A stretch of DNA of 64,000 bases from Nonomuraea deserti (lineage in GTDB: Bacteria > Actinomycetota > Actinomycetes > Streptosporangiales > Streptosporangiaceae): contig NZ_SMKO01000015.1 in the NCBI RefSeq assembly GCF_004348685.1, positions 32,266 through 96,265 of the forward strand. Reading direction: 5' to 3'. Made by a program: the position numbers and the translations under genes. Of the stretch, positions 15,337-24,570 are shown one piece after another. The notes under the pieces are model-generated. The model was not told the DNA's origin and made no database searches. It worked only from the letters and a program-made list of their open reading frames with translations. The number at the start of each line of letters is the position of its first letter. Position 1 is the stretch's first letter.

Positions 15337-16869
15337 GTGAAGCGCATCCTCATCCCGGCTGGTGGCGTGGTTCTGGCCACCGGTCTGCTGGCTGCCGGCC
15401 TGGCCGGCACCGCTCAGGCCGCCGACAACACCGTCGCCAGCGACGCTCTTGCTGCGAACCAGCAGAAGGCGGCGGAGACGCTCGAGTTCTGGACCAAGTC
15501 CAACAACGCTGCCCTCAAGGGTGCCGTGGCGTTCAGCCCCGACTCCCTCGAGGTCAAGAAGATCCAGAACGGCGGCGGTTATTCCGCGGACACCAAGCCC
15601 GGTTCCACCGCGCCGATCGGCGAGGAGAAGAAGTCCTCCTCCAAGACCCAGAACGTCAACTTCCCGAAGTCCATCGGTAAGGTGTTCTTCGAGGGTCGCG
15701 ACGGCAAGCTGTACTGGTGCTCGGGCACCTCGATCCAGTCGAAGTACCGCAACCTGGTCGCCACGGCCGGTCACTGCGTGTACGACATCAAGGCCAACCA
15801 GGAGACCGTGTCTCGCTGGGTCTTCGTCCCCGGTTACTACCAGGGCAAGGCTCCTTGGGGCGTCTACGTGGGTAAGCAGGCCTTCACCCACTACGACTTC
15901 GACGTGTACGAGGACTTCGACCGCGACTACGCGTTCGTCACCGTCTACGACGGCATCGGCGGCACGCTGAACAAGCCGAAGCAGGTCACCAAGGCCGAGT
16001 TCGACGCCTACAAGGGCGAGAAGGAGGCCAAGGACGTCGAGGTCAGCAGGGAAGAGTTCCGCAAGGGCAAGCTCGACCCGAAGACCTCCGACTACTACTG
16101 GCGTCAGAAGGGCAGCGACGCTGAGCTCGCCGGCCCCGACTACCCTGGCGCTGAGGTTGCCAAGGTCGAGGTCAGCGAGGGTCGGTACAAGGTTGCCCCG
16201 ATGGGCAAGGGCAACGGTCGCAAGTTCGGCGAGCCCATCGTCGAGAACGTGACCTACAACGAGGCCTTCGCCTACCTGCAGAACCAGAAGGACAACCCGG
16301 CCAAGTACCCCGGCACCGTCAAGCTGGACAAGCGCGGCAACTCCACGATCACGCACTACTACGTGCAGGCGTGGTACAAGCCGGGCACCGACAAGAAGTA
16401 CTTCCGCACCGACTTCTTCATCATCGTTCACGAGGTGAAGAGCGTCGGCAAGCTGGGCGACAACGTCGGTGGCCAGGGCTTCGCGTGGAACCAGAAGCCG
16501 GGTCAGACGGTCCGGACGTTCGGTTACCCGCAGGGCGCGCACCCCGACGGCAACAAGGCCTACACGGGCGTTACGCCGAAGTGGTGCTACGGCAAGACCA
16601 GCACGAACAGCTACAAGATCGCCCAGTACCGGGTCGAGGAGCAGGTGGCGCTGAAGTGCGCCGTCACCGGTGGCTACGCCGGTGGCCCGTGGCTGGCCAA
16701 GTACAGCAACGCGAAGCGTCTCGGCTACGTGAACGGTGTCACCAGCCTGATCGTCGACAGCGACGACAACAAGCGCTACGACACCATCACCTCGGCGTAC
16801 TTCGACGGTGAGGCCAACACGGTCTACAAGGCCGCTGCGGCCGCGTGGTCCGGCAAGCTCATCCCGTAG
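15337..16869 (+). CDS. Secreted trypsin-fold pseudoprotease with insert domain (paralogue D)
   Basis: A 510-residue exported protein, the closest relative of C. The GTG at 15337 follows AAGGAG by 5 nt and starts the signal peptide MKRILIPAGGVVLATGLL. H146 (TAGHC) and D197 (DRDYAFVTV) are kept. The nucleophile position is Ala in GYAGGPW (residue 448, codon GCC at 16678), so serine-protease catalysis should be impossible. It carries the same insert as C (KDVEVSREEFRKGKL, GKGNGRKFGEP, ITHYYVQAWYKPG) and four conserved cysteines. Codon use resembles C. The conserved C-terminal signature is SAYFDGEANTVYKAAAAAWSGK. Confidence 0.85.
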   Translation: MKRILIPAGGVVLATGLLAAGLAGTAQAADNTVASDALAANQQKAAETLEFWTKSNNAALKGAVAFSPDSLEVKKIQNGGGYSADTKPGSTAPIGEEKKSSSKTQNVNFPKSIGKVFFEGRDGKLYWCSGTSIQSKYRNLVATAGHCVYDIKANQETVSRWVFVPGYYQGKAPWGVYVGKQAFTHYDFDVYEDFDRDYAFVTVYDGIGGTLNKPKQVTKAEFDAYKGEKEAKDVEVSREEFRKGKLDPKTSDYYWRQKGSDAELAGPDYPGAEVAKVEVSEGRYKVAPMGKGNGRKFGEPIVENVTYNEAFAYLQNQKDNPAKYPGTVKLDKRGNSTITHYYVQAWYKPGTDKKYFRTDFFIIVHEVKSVGKLGDNVGGQGFAWNQKPGQTVRTFGYPQGAHPDGNKAYTGVTPKWCYGKTSTNSYKIAQYRVEEQVALKCAVTGGYAGGPWLAKYSNAKRLGYVNGVTSLIVDSDDNKRYDTITSAYFDGEANTVYKAAAAAWSGKLIP

Positions 16870-16918
16870 TTAGCTGCGGTACCTGAGCGAGGACTTGTCT
16901 TCGTTCACCAGCACGACC

Positions 16919-16955
16919 AAAGGGCTCGGCATCCAGCCGGGCCCTTTGCCCTTTA
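16919..16955 (+). terminator. Intrinsic terminator after pseudoprotease D
   Basis: AAAGGGCTCGGC (16919-16930) pairs with GCCGGGCCCTTT (16936-16947) around ATCCA with one G-T pair. GCCCTTTATT follows. It matches the terminator of paralogue C in the upper stem. Confidence 0.85.
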
Positions 16956-17043
16956 TTAGCGTGAAATCCGTGAATCCCCTTACAAGAGTGACTCAAGGGT
17001 CGATAGGGTTCTTACGCCCGTTTTGACAACTGTGGAGCCTCCC

Positions 17044-18543
17044 GTGAAGCGCCTGCTCATCCCCCTAGCCGCCGCCGGCCTGAGCGCCGTAACCCTTGCC
17101 GCACCCGCCAACGCCCAACCGCACTGGGCGTCCGACAACCTTCAGCCCAAGCCCGCCGACGCTTACGGCGCCGCCTTCTTCTGGCTCGACTCCAACGGAG
17201 CCGCGCTGAAGAAGGCCACTCAGTACAACCTGGACACCAAGGCCCCGCCGAAGCTGGTGAGCTCGGGTGGCAACGGCAGCTCGTCCGACGGCAAGCCCGG
17301 GAGCACCGCCCCGACCGGCACCACCAAGAGCTCCGCCAAGGTGTCGAACGTCAACCTGCCCAAGACCGTCGGCAAGGTCTTCTTCCTCGACAAGGCCGGC
17401 CGCTACCGCTGGTGCACGGCCACGTCCATCCAGTCCAGGAACCGCAACCTGGTCGCCACCGCCGGGCACTGCGTGTTCGAGAACGGCAAGGACGACGTCT
17501 ACGACAAGTGGATCTTCGTCCCGGGCTACTACCAGGGCAAAGCCCCCTGGGGCGTCTACGTCGGCGCGTACGCCTTCACTGCGTACGACCTGGACACCTA
17601 CGACGACTACGACGGCGACTACGCCTTCGTCGCCGTGCACAACGGCTTCGGCCTGGGCCCGGACAAGCGAGTCACCGCCAAGGAGTTCAAGGCCTGGGCC
17701 GGCGACAAGTGGGTGAAGCCGCGCGAGATCAGCCGCGAGGAGTACATCAAGTGCGTGCTGAACCTCGGCGACTGCTGGTCCGAGGGCAAGGACACGCCGG
17801 CTGACCTGGTCGGCCCCGACTACCCCGGCGCCGTCCTCGAGAAGGTCGAGGTCAGCGCGGCCAAGTACAAGGCCGCCAGGCTCGGCAAGGGCCAGGGCTT
17901 CAAGTTCGGTGAGCCCGTCGTCGAGCACGTCACCCAGCCCAAGTGGGCCGCCTACAAGGGCCCCGGCGACAAGGGCAGGGGCCCCGACGCCCTCGGCAAC
18001 TACAAGATCACCCACTACTACGTGCAGAAGTGGGTCAAGCCCGGCACGTCCCGCAAGTACTACGAGGCGCAGTACATCATCGGCATCGCCAAGGACATGG
18101 GCCGGCTCGGCGACACCGTCGGCGGTCAGGGCTTCGCCTGGAACCAGCCGCTGAACCAGACGGTCATGGCCTTCGGCTACCCCTCCGCCCCGCACCCCGA
18201 CGGAGACAAGCCCTTCAGCGGTGTGACGCCGAAGCACTGCTACGGGAAGACCGGCACCAAGAAGTATCAGGTCAACATGTTCAGGGTCGACACGCACCAG
18301 GTGCTCAAGTGCTCGATGACCCCCGGCGCCGACGGCGGCCCGTGGCTCATGAAGTACAGCAACGCCAAGCGCGTGGGCTACCTCAACGGCGTGACGAGCA
18401 TGTTCCACGACACCGACAAGAACGGCCGGATCGACTACATCAGCTCGGCCGTCTTCGACAGTGAGACGGCCGACGTGTACAACAAGGCCAACTACGCGAC
18501 CACCAAGAAGATCGTCGGCCCGCACGGCGAGCTTCTCAAGTAA
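17044..18543 (+). CDS. Secreted trypsin-fold pseudoprotease with insert domain (paralogue E)
   Basis: A 499-residue exported protein. The GTG at 17044 has GGAG 6 nt upstream and starts the signal peptide MKRLLIPLAAAG...APANAQ. An in-frame TTG at 17023 is the alternative. H142 (TAGHCVFE) and D192 (DGDYAFVAV) are present, but the nucleophile is Asp in GADGGPW (residue 430, codon GAC at 18331). The insert is shorter by a few residues and has two extra cysteines (IKCVLNLGDCW), probably one more disulfide. Codon use is more GC-rich than in C and D, and the upstream region is not shared with them. Confidence 0.85.
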   Translation: MKRLLIPLAAAGLSAVTLAAPANAQPHWASDNLQPKPADAYGAAFFWLDSNGAALKKATQYNLDTKAPPKLVSSGGNGSSSDGKPGSTAPTGTTKSSAKVSNVNLPKTVGKVFFLDKAGRYRWCTATSIQSRNRNLVATAGHCVFENGKDDVYDKWIFVPGYYQGKAPWGVYVGAYAFTAYDLDTYDDYDGDYAFVAVHNGFGLGPDKRVTAKEFKAWAGDKWVKPREISREEYIKCVLNLGDCWSEGKDTPADLVGPDYPGAVLEKVEVSAAKYKAARLGKGQGFKFGEPVVEHVTQPKWAAYKGPGDKGRGPDALGNYKITHYYVQKWVKPGTSRKYYEAQYIIGIAKDMGRLGDTVGGQGFAWNQPLNQTVMAFGYPSAPHPDGDKPFSGVTPKHCYGKTGTKKYQVNMFRVDTHQVLKCSMTPGADGGPWLMKYSNAKRVGYLNGVTSMFHDTDKNGRIDYISSAVFDSETADVYNKANYATTKKIVGPHGELLK

Positions 18544-18556
18544 GACGTAGAGCGTG

Positions 18557-18592
18557 CCGGCCCGGATCGCCCGCGAGGGCGGTCCGGGCCGG
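18557..18592. terminator. Bidirectional hairpin between convergent genes
   Basis: A 16-bp stem (18557-18572 with 18577-18592, one G-T pair) closed by a GCGA loop lies between pseudoprotease E and the convergent regulator gene. It probably ends transcription from both sides. Confidence 0.8.
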
Positions 18593-18599
18593 TCCGTGT

Positions 18600-19952
18600 T
18601 CAGACGGCGGTGGACAGCTCGCGCTCGCGCAGCGCCCGCACGGGCCGCTCGTTGCGGTAGGGCTTCAGGCGCCGCCGCAGGTCGTCGGCGTAGGAGCGGG
18701 ACCTGGCCGACTGCAGCTCGCCGGACAACGCCAGCGCGCCGGACGCGACCTGGCAGGCCTCCTCCAGCTCGCCCGACTGCAGCAGGCCCGCGGCCAGCAG
18801 CGACAGGTTGAACATCCGCCCTCGCACGTAGCGGGAGTCCATGTCGAGCGAGCGGTGCGCGTGGCGGACGACCTGCTCGCCCTCCCCCAGGTCGCGGAAG
18901 CAGTGGGCGAACTTGGCCGACAGGTAGGCCTCGTCGAAGTAGCTCAGCCACGGGGGCTCGTCGGCCGGCCTGCGGGCGTCGAAGGCGCGCTCCGCCTCGT
19001 TGAGCGAGGCGGAGCAGGAGCGGGTGTCGCCCATGCCGGCGTGGGCGTGGGCCTCCAGGACCTGCGAGGAGGCCAGCAGGGTTTTGACGCCGGCGCTGCG
19101 GGCCGCCATCTGGGCGGCCCTGGCCAGGTCGAGTGCGTGCGCCGGCTGGCCCATGTAGATGGCCTGGTGGGCCATGCCGGCCAGGATCTCGCCGCCCAGG
19201 GTCTGGTCGTCGGCGCCCCTGGCCAGGCGCAGGGCCTGGATGAGGTAGCGCTGGGCGAGGCCGTGCTGCTCCATGTCGTAGGCCATCCACCCGGCCAGCC
19301 GGGTCAGCTCGGCGGCCGCGGAGGCCAGCTGCTTGCCGGTGGCGTCGTCGTAGGAGCCGTCCTTGAGCAGCGGCGAGACGGCGTTGTCGAGATATCTCAC
19401 CACGGACGAGCGGACGCGGCCGCTGCCGAAGCGGTTGTCGAGCTCACCGAACGATCGGGTGACCTCGCGGATGGCGACGATGTCCGCGCGGCCCACCCGC
19501 CGCGCGCCCATGCCGCTCGGGCGTCCCTCGGTGGGGAACGTCAGCCAGCGTATGGCTCCTACGGAGCCGGCTCCGATCGCGAATGTCGAGTCGATCAGGA
19601 ACCTTCGTCGCTCTACATCGGCACGCCATAGCGCCGTCACGGTCGCGACCCCCTCCTGCCAGGTGTGCGTGAACTCCTGTCCGAGATCGAGGGGGGAGAT
19701 GACCGGCATGCCCAAGTCGTCCGAGGTGACCCGTCTGCCCAGCCGTAGCGCGAAGATCTCGGTGAGCAGACTTGGCACGGGATCGCGCGGCCTCTGACCG
19801 CTGATCCAGCGCAGCACGGAACTGTGGTCGTACTTGAGGCCTGGTGTCCCGCGTGCGGCTCCAAGATCGTTGAGACGTCTGGCCAATCCCTTGTGGGAGA
19901 ACCCCGCCTCCGCGATGAGTTGCTGCAGCAGACGGTTAGGCTCGCGTTCCAT
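18600..19952 (-). CDS. Helix-turn-helix regulator with TPR-like domain
   Basis: A 450-residue actinobacterial regulator. The N-terminal DNA-binding part reads NRLLQQLIAEAGFSHKGLARRLNDLG, with LKYDHSSVLRWISGQRP as the recognition region. A long alpha-helical TPR-like part follows, with repeats such as QALRLARGADDQ, ALDLARAAQMAAR and SLNEAERAF. The start at 19952 has GAGGAG 5 nt upstream; an ATG at 19985 is less likely. Targets are unknown. It is convergent with the pseudoprotease genes, so joint control is possible but unsupported. Confidence 0.8.
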   Translation of the reverse strand: MEREPNRLLQQLIAEAGFSHKGLARRLNDLGAARGTPGLKYDHSSVLRWISGQRPRDPVPSLLTEIFALRLGRRVTSDDLGMPVISPLDLGQEFTHTWQEGVATVTALWRADVERRRFLIDSTFAIGAGSVGAIRWLTFPTEGRPSGMGARRVGRADIVAIREVTRSFGELDNRFGSGRVRSSVVRYLDNAVSPLLKDGSYDDATGKQLASAAAELTRLAGWMAYDMEQHGLAQRYLIQALRLARGADDQTLGGEILAGMAHQAIYMGQPAHALDLARAAQMAARSAGVKTLLASSQVLEAHAHAGMGDTRSCSASLNEAERAFDARRPADEPPWLSYFDEAYLSAKFAHCFRDLGEGEQVVRHAHRSLDMDSRYVRGRMFNLSLLAAGLLQSGELEEACQVASGALALSGELQSARSRSYADDLRRRLKPYRNERPVRALRERELSTAV

Positions 19953-20145
19953 CGCTCTCCTCGTCGCAGGAGCCGGCGCCCACAATCTTTACAGAGAGCT
20001 ACAGTTATAGCACCTAGCGTAAAGAGAATATGGCAGTTCGCTGACCTCAACCAGACTCCGTCCCGCAGCAGGCCCGTCGGCGATCCCTCCTCGTGGAGGG
20101 CTCCGCATCTACCCGCCGTCGCACGGGATAACCGCGGCAAGAAGA

Positions 20146-20170
20146 GAGCGGGGGCCGTCGGCCCCCGCTC
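20146..20170. terminator. Hairpin terminator downstream of malic enzyme
   Basis: GAGCGGGGGCC (20146-20156) pairs perfectly with GGCCCCCGCTC (20160-20170) around GTC, 18 nt beyond the minus-strand stop codon. The T-run is weak (CTCTTCTTG). Confidence 0.75.
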
Positions 20171-20187
20171 GGAAGAGATGCCGCAGG

Positions 20188-21471
20188 TCAGGCGCGGGCG
20201 ACGCCGTCGGCGCGGGCCTGGGCGGCCACGGCGGCCGTCACGGCGGGCGCGACCCGGTCGTCGAACGGGCTCGGGATGACGTACGTCGCCGCCAGGTCGT
20301 CACCGACGACGGCCGCCAGCGCGGTGGCCGCGGCCACCTTCATGTTCTCCGTGATGGTGGTGGCCCGCACGTCGAGGGCGCCGCGGAAGACGCCGGGGAA
20401 GGCCAGCACGTTGTTGATCTGGTTGGGGTGGTCGGAGCGCCCGGTGGCGACGACGGCGACGTGTTTGGCGGCCACGTCGGGCTCGACCTCGGGCGTCGGG
20501 TTGGACAGGGCGAACACGACGGCCTCGGGGGCCATGGACGCGATGGCCTGCTCGGACACCGTCGACCCCGACAGCCCGATGAACACGTCGGCGCCGGCGA
20601 GGGCGTCCTCCGTCGACCCGGCGTGCCCGGCCCGGTTGGTCCTGCGGGCGAGCGCCTCCTTGACCGGGTTGAGGCCCTCCCGGCCCTCGTAGATCATGCC
20701 CTTGGAGTCGGCGACGGCGATGTCACCGATGCCCGCCTCCAGGAGGATCTTGGTGACCGCGACGCCGGAGGCGCCCGCGCCGGCCACCACGGCGCGCAGG
20801 TCGCCGAGCGCGCGTCCGGTCAGGCGGGCGGCGTTCTTGAGCGCGGCGAGCACCACGATGGCGGTGCCGTGCTGGTCGTCGTGGAAGACGGGGATGTCGA
20901 GCAGGTCGCGCAGCCGGTCTTCGACCTCGAAGCAGCGCGGGGCGCTGATGTCCTCCAGGTTGATGCCGCCGAACGAGGGCGCGAGCCGCGCGACGGTCTC
21001 CACGAGCGCGTCGACGTCGGTGCAGTCGAGGCAGATCGGCACGGCGTCGACGCCGGCGAACTCCTTGAACAGCAGGGCCTTGCCCTCCATGACCGGCATG
21101 GCGGCCGAGGGGCCGATGTCGCCCAGGCCGAGCACGGCGGTGCCGTCGGAGACGACGGCGACCACGTTGGGGACCCAGGTGTAGTCGCCGGCCAGCGCGG
21201 GGTTGTCGGCGATCGCGGTGCAGACCCGGGCGACGCCGGGCGTGTAGGCCAGCGACAGGTCATCGGCGTCGCGGACGGGAACGGTGGAACGGACCTCGAG
21301 CTTGCCCCCGCGGTGCAGCGCGAAAGCAGGATCGGCGTCGAGTGCGTCGAGAGAAGATGCGGGCGTGGCAGCCACAACGACCCCTGTGTTGATCGGTAGC
21401 GGAAGAGACCTTCGGCGGACGAGCGCGAGCGGGCTGGCCTCGGTAGCTGCCAGGATCCCCTCGTCGGTCAT
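20188..21471 (-). CDS. NAD(P)-dependent malic enzyme
   Basis: Oxidative decarboxylation of malate to pyruvate and CO2 in the cytosol, supplying NAD(P)H and linking the TCA cycle to pyruvate. The 427-residue protein has the malic N-terminal domain ([56 protein letters not shown] with the metal-binding DD). The NAD-binding domain has [21 protein letters not shown] and [12 protein letters not shown]. The length is normal for the bacterial short form. The N-terminal 35 residues are poorly conserved and the annotated ATG lacks a good ribosome site, so an internal GTG near residue 26 is possible. Confidence 0.9.
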   Translation of the reverse strand: MTDEGILAATEASPLALVRRRSLPLPINTGVVVAATPASSLDALDADPAFALHRGGKLEVRSTVPVRDADDLSLAYTPGVARVCTAIADNPALAGDYTWVPNVVAVVSDGTAVLGLGDIGPSAAMPVMEGKALLFKEFAGVDAVPICLDCTDVDALVETVARLAPSFGGINLEDISAPRCFEVEDRLRDLLDIPVFHDDQHGTAIVVLAALKNAARLTGRALGDLRAVVAGAGASGVAVTKILLEAGIGDIAVADSKGMIYEGREGLNPVKEALARRTNRAGHAGSTEDALAGADVFIGLSGSTVSEQAIASMAPEAVVFALSNPTPEVEPDVAAKHVAVVATGRSDHPNQINNVLAFPGVFRGALDVRATTITENMKVAAATALAAVVGDDLAATYVIPSPFDDRVAPAVTAAVAAQARADGVARA

Positions 21472-21581
21472 CTCGGAGGGGGTTTACGGGGGTCACCCGT
21501 GTGCCCATCTTGCCACATGGTGAGATGGTGTCGGCGCCGACGCCGTTCCGTTGACGCATCGTTAAATCACAGATGACGTAC

Positions 21582-21613
21582 CTGCACAAAACCCCATTTA
21601 AACTGCACAAAAC
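21582..21613 (+). promoter_or_regulatory. Direct repeat in the leader of the amino-acid ABC operon
   Basis: CTGCACAAAAC occurs at 21582-21592 and again at 21603-21613, so the starts are 21 nt apart, two helical turns. The pair lies 38 nt before the substrate-binding protein start. It could bind a regulator as a tandem site; none is known to me for this motif. Confidence 0.45.
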
Positions 21614-21650
21614 GCAAGTTTCGTGGCTTTTCACTCCTAGGAGGCCTTTC

Positions 21651-22505
21651 ATGGCCCTCAGCCTCAAGAGCCGCCGTGGCTACGCCGCCGGCGCGCTCGC
21701 CTTGACCGCCGCTCTCGCACTCACCGCTTGCGGCGGCGAATCCGGCTCGAGCTCCGGCACCACGAGCGCCAGCGCCTCCGCAGCCGGTGGCGCCCAGCTC
21801 GTCCAGCCGGGCAAGCTCACCGTCTGCACCAACATCCCGTACGAACCCTTCCAGTTCAAGGACGACACCGGCAAGATCGTCGGGTTCGACGTGGACATCG
21901 TCGACCTCGCCGCGAAGAAGCTCGGCGTGACCCAGAACATCGTGGACATCGACTTCGCGGTGATCAAGAGCGGTGCCGCCATGGCCGCCAAGAAGTGCGA
22001 CGTGGCCGCCGCCGGGATGACCATCACCCCGGAGCGCCAGCAGAACATCACCTTCTCCGACCCGTACTTCGACGCCACGCAGGCGCTGCTGGCCAAGAAG
22101 GGCACGGGCGCCAAGTCGCTGGAGGACGTCAAGGCCAAGGGGCTCAAGCTGGGCGCGCAGGCCAGCACCACCGGCCTCGACTACGTCAAGAAGAACGGCC
22201 ACAACCCGACCGAGTACGCCGACTCGTCGAAGGAACTGCTCGCCCTGCAGGCCGGCCAGGCCGACGTGATCGTCCAGGACCTGCCCGTGGTGCTCACCTG
22301 GCTGAAGAAGCCCGAGATCGCGGCCAAGTTCGAGATGGTCGCCAGCCTCGACACCGGCGAGCAGTACGGAATCGGCCTGAAGAAGGACGCCGACCCGGTG
22401 CTGCTCAAGACGATCAACGAGGAGATCGCCAAGGCCAAGCAGGACGGCACGTACGAGAAGATCTTCGTGAAGTGGTTCGGCAAGAAGCCGGGCGAGCTGA
22501 GCTGA
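21651..22505 (+). CDS. Polar amino-acid ABC transporter, substrate-binding lipoprotein
   Basis: Extracytoplasmic solute receptor of family 3 (SBP_bac_3), 284 residues. The lipobox LTAC near residue 25 follows a signal peptide. The mature domain starts LTVCTNIPYEPFQFKD, with GFDVDIVDLAAKKLGV, GMTITPERQQNITFSDPYFD and the C-terminal NEEIAKAKQDGTYEKIFVKWFG. The AGGAGG ribosome site confirms the ATG at 21651. First gene of a three-gene importer operon. Glutamine, glutamate or histidine-type substrates are likely; sequence alone does not decide. Confidence 0.9.
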   Translation: MALSLKSRRGYAAGALALTAALALTACGGESGSSSGTTSASASAAGGAQLVQPGKLTVCTNIPYEPFQFKDDTGKIVGFDVDIVDLAAKKLGVTQNIVDIDFAVIKSGAAMAAKKCDVAAAGMTITPERQQNITFSDPYFDATQALLAKKGTGAKSLEDVKAKGLKLGAQASTTGLDYVKKNGHNPTEYADSSKELLALQAGQADVIVQDLPVVLTWLKKPEIAAKFEMVASLDTGEQYGIGLKKDADPVLLKTINEEIAKAKQDGTYEKIFVKWFGKKPGELS

Positions 22506-22508
22506 TCC

Positions 22509-23336
22509 ATGGCCGACCAGCCGACGACGGCTGAGCCTGTCCGCGCCAGGCTCAGCCCCCGGAAGAAACAGCAGATCAGCCGCGGGGTCCAGTACGCCAT
22601 CCTGGTCGTGGCGCTCGTCGTCGTGGCGCTGTACGCCGACTGGGGCAGCCTCGCCCAGAACTTCGCCAAGGCCGACGTGGCCGAGCAGGCGCTGCCCGAC
22701 CTCTTCACCATCGCGCTGCGCAACACGATCATCTACGCGGCCGGCGGGTTCATCTTCGCGTTCGTGCTGGGCCTGTTGCTGGCGCTCATGCGAATCTCCC
22801 AGGTCCGGCCCTACCGCTGGATCGCGCTCCTCTACATCGAGATCTTCCGTGGCCTGCCCGCGCTGCTGATCTTCCTGATGATCACCTTCCTGCCGCTGGC
22901 GCTGCCCGGGTTCGAGGTGCCGTTCGGCACCTACGGCCAGGGCATCCTCGGGCTCGGCCTGGTCGGCGCCGCCTACCAGGCGGAGGTCTTCCGCGCCGGG
23001 CTGCAGGCCGTGCCCAAAGGACAGACCGAGGCCGCCAGGTCGCTGGGCATGTCGGCGAGCAGGGCACAGGTCACGGTGGTGATCCCCCAGGCCGTGCGCA
23101 TGGTCATCCCGCCGACGACCAACCAGTTCGTCTCCCTGCTCAAGGACTCGTCGCTGGTGTTGTTCCTGGGCGTCTCCGGCGAATATGTCGAGCTCGCCAA
23201 GTTCGGCAACGACCTGGCCTCCCAGTACGCCAACGCCACGCCCATCATGGTGGCGGGCGTGACGTACCTGATCGTCACGATCCCGCTGGGATACCTCGCG
23301 TCCCGGCTGGAGGGACGTAAGGGGAGGAACCGATGA
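22509..23336 (+). CDS. Polar amino-acid ABC transporter, permease
   Basis: Inner-membrane permease of the HisM/GlnP family, 275 residues. An N-terminal cytoplasmic stretch ([10 protein letters not shown]) leads to a first helix at about 30-46, and the BPD_transp_1 domain follows. The EAA loop is seen as [32 protein letters not shown]. It begins 3 nt after the receptor gene and overlaps the ATPase gene by 4 nt (ATGA), so the three are translationally coupled. One permease gene suggests a homodimeric channel. Confidence 0.92.
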   Translation: MADQPTTAEPVRARLSPRKKQQISRGVQYAILVVALVVVALYADWGSLAQNFAKADVAEQALPDLFTIALRNTIIYAAGGFIFAFVLGLLLALMRISQVRPYRWIALLYIEIFRGLPALLIFLMITFLPLALPGFEVPFGTYGQGILGLGLVGAAYQAEVFRAGLQAVPKGQTEAARSLGMSASRAQVTVVIPQAVRMVIPPTTNQFVSLLKDSSLVLFLGVSGEYVELAKFGNDLASQYANATPIMVAGVTYLIVTIPLGYLASRLEGRKGRNR

Positions 23337-24076
23337 CGCACGCCATCGAACTCAAGGACCTCCACAAATACTTCGGCAAGAACGAGGTGCTCAAGGGCAT
23401 CGACATGACGGTCGAGCCCGGGCAGGTGGTCTGCGTGATCGGCCCGTCGGGATCGGGCAAGTCCACCCTGCTGCGCTGCGTCAACATGCTGGAGCAGCCC
23501 ACCAAGGGCAAGGTGTTCGTGCAGGGCGTCGAGGTCACCCACCCCGACGTCGACATCGACGCCGTCCGGCGCCGCATCGGCATGGTCTTCCAGCAGTTCA
23601 ACCTCTTCCCTCACATGACCGCGCTGCAGAACGTGATGATCGCCCAGCAGCGGGTGCTGAGGCGCGGCAAGCGCGAGGCCGAGGTCACCGCCAGGGAGAA
23701 CCTCGACAAGGTCGGCGTCGGCGCCAAGTGCGACTCGCTGCCCGGCCAGCTCTCGGGCGGGCAGCAGCAGCGGGTGGCCATCGCGCGGGCGCTGGCCATG
23801 GACCCCGACCTGATGTTGTTCGACGAGCCGACCTCGGCGCTCGACCCCGAGCTGGTCGGCGACGTGCTGACCGTCATGCGCAAGCTGGCCGAGGAGGGGA
23901 TGACCATGCTCGTGGTCACCCACGAGATGGGCTTCGCCCGCGAGGTGGCCGACCGGGTGGTGTTCATGGACGGCGGCGTGGTGGTCGAGGACGGCCCTCC
24001 GTCGCAGGTCATCGGCGACCCGCGGCATGAGCGCACCCAGGCGTTCCTGCACCGGGTGCTGCACCCCGAGGGATAG
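23333..24076 (+). CDS. Polar amino-acid ABC transporter, ATP-binding protein
   Basis: A 247-residue GlnQ/HisP-type ATPase that energises the importer. Walker A is GPSGSGKST near residue 38. The Q-loop lies in [14 protein letters not shown], the signature is [15 protein letters not shown], Walker B is [16 protein letters not shown], and the switch His is in [11 protein letters not shown]. All motifs are intact and the length is normal. Last gene of the operon, followed by a hairpin. Confidence 0.95.
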   Translation: MTHAIELKDLHKYFGKNEVLKGIDMTVEPGQVVCVIGPSGSGKSTLLRCVNMLEQPTKGKVFVQGVEVTHPDVDIDAVRRRIGMVFQQFNLFPHMTALQNVMIAQQRVLRRGKREAEVTARENLDKVGVGAKCDSLPGQLSGGQQQRVAIARALAMDPDLMLFDEPTSALDPELVGDVLTVMRKLAEEGMTMLVVTHEMGFAREVADRVVFMDGGVVVEDGPPSQVIGDPRHERTQAFLHRVLHPEG

Positions 24077-24084
24077 CCGCGACC

Positions 24085-24113
24085 GGCGGGGCGTCTTCCT
24101 TGGCCGCCCCGCC
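24085..24113 (+). terminator. Hairpin after the amino-acid ABC operon
   Basis: GGCGGGGCG (24085-24093) pairs with CGCCCCGCC (24105-24113) around an 11-nt loop, starting 9 nt after the ATPase stop codon. There is no T-run. Confidence 0.55.
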
Positions 24114-24143
24114 GCCCCGGCGGCCGTGGTGTAATGGACCAGG

Positions 24144-24569
24144 ATGGACCTGACCTCTTACGCCGAGTGGGCGGTCCGGCTGGCCGACGATCCCGCCCCG
24201 CCGCCCGACCTCGCCCGCCTGCGCGACGAGCTGGCCGCCGTGTTCGACGCGGCCGGCGACGACCGGCGGGTGGTCGCGCTGCTCAACGCCCTGCTCGTGC
24301 GCTATCCCGTACGCCCTCAGCTCTCCGACCACGACGGCCGGCCCTGGCACCTCCACCTGGCCGACGACTACGCCGCCTGCGCCGTGATGGGCCTGGCCTC
24401 GGTCGTGGCCGAGCTGGGCGTCGACCGGCTCGGCCGGTGCCTCGACCCCCGCTGTGGCCAGGCGTTCCTCGACACCTCGTCCAACCGCTCGCGCCGCTAC
24501 TGCTCGGCCCGCTGCGCCAGCCGCGCGAACGTGGCCGCCTTCCGCGCCCGCCGCAAGAACGCCTCCTGA
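24144..24569 (+). CDS. CGNR zinc-finger domain protein
   Basis: A 141-residue protein of the ABATE/CGNR family, putative DNA-binding regulators. The N-terminal helical part (residues 1-90) precedes the CGNR module, RCLDPRCGQAFLDTSSNRSRRYCSARCASRANVAAFRARRK, which contains four cysteines in CxxxxC and CxxxC pairs. The family often regulates stress or amino-acid genes. The target is unknown. It is convergent with sodX. Confidence 0.85.
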   Translation: MDLTSYAEWAVRLADDPAPPPDLARLRDELAAVFDAAGDDRRVVALLNALLVRYPVRPQLSDHDGRPWHLHLADDYAACAVMGLASVVAELGVDRLGRCLDPRCGQAFLDTSSNRSRRYCSARCASRANVAAFRARRKNAS

Positions 24570-24570
24570 C

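Noticed and set aside
13311..16542. Long open frames on the minus strand opposite pseudoproteases C and D (over 400 codons)
   Set aside because: They are Leu/Val/Gly/Arg-rich antisense text that arises from GC-biased codons of the real genes. They have no ribosome sites and no recognisable domains.
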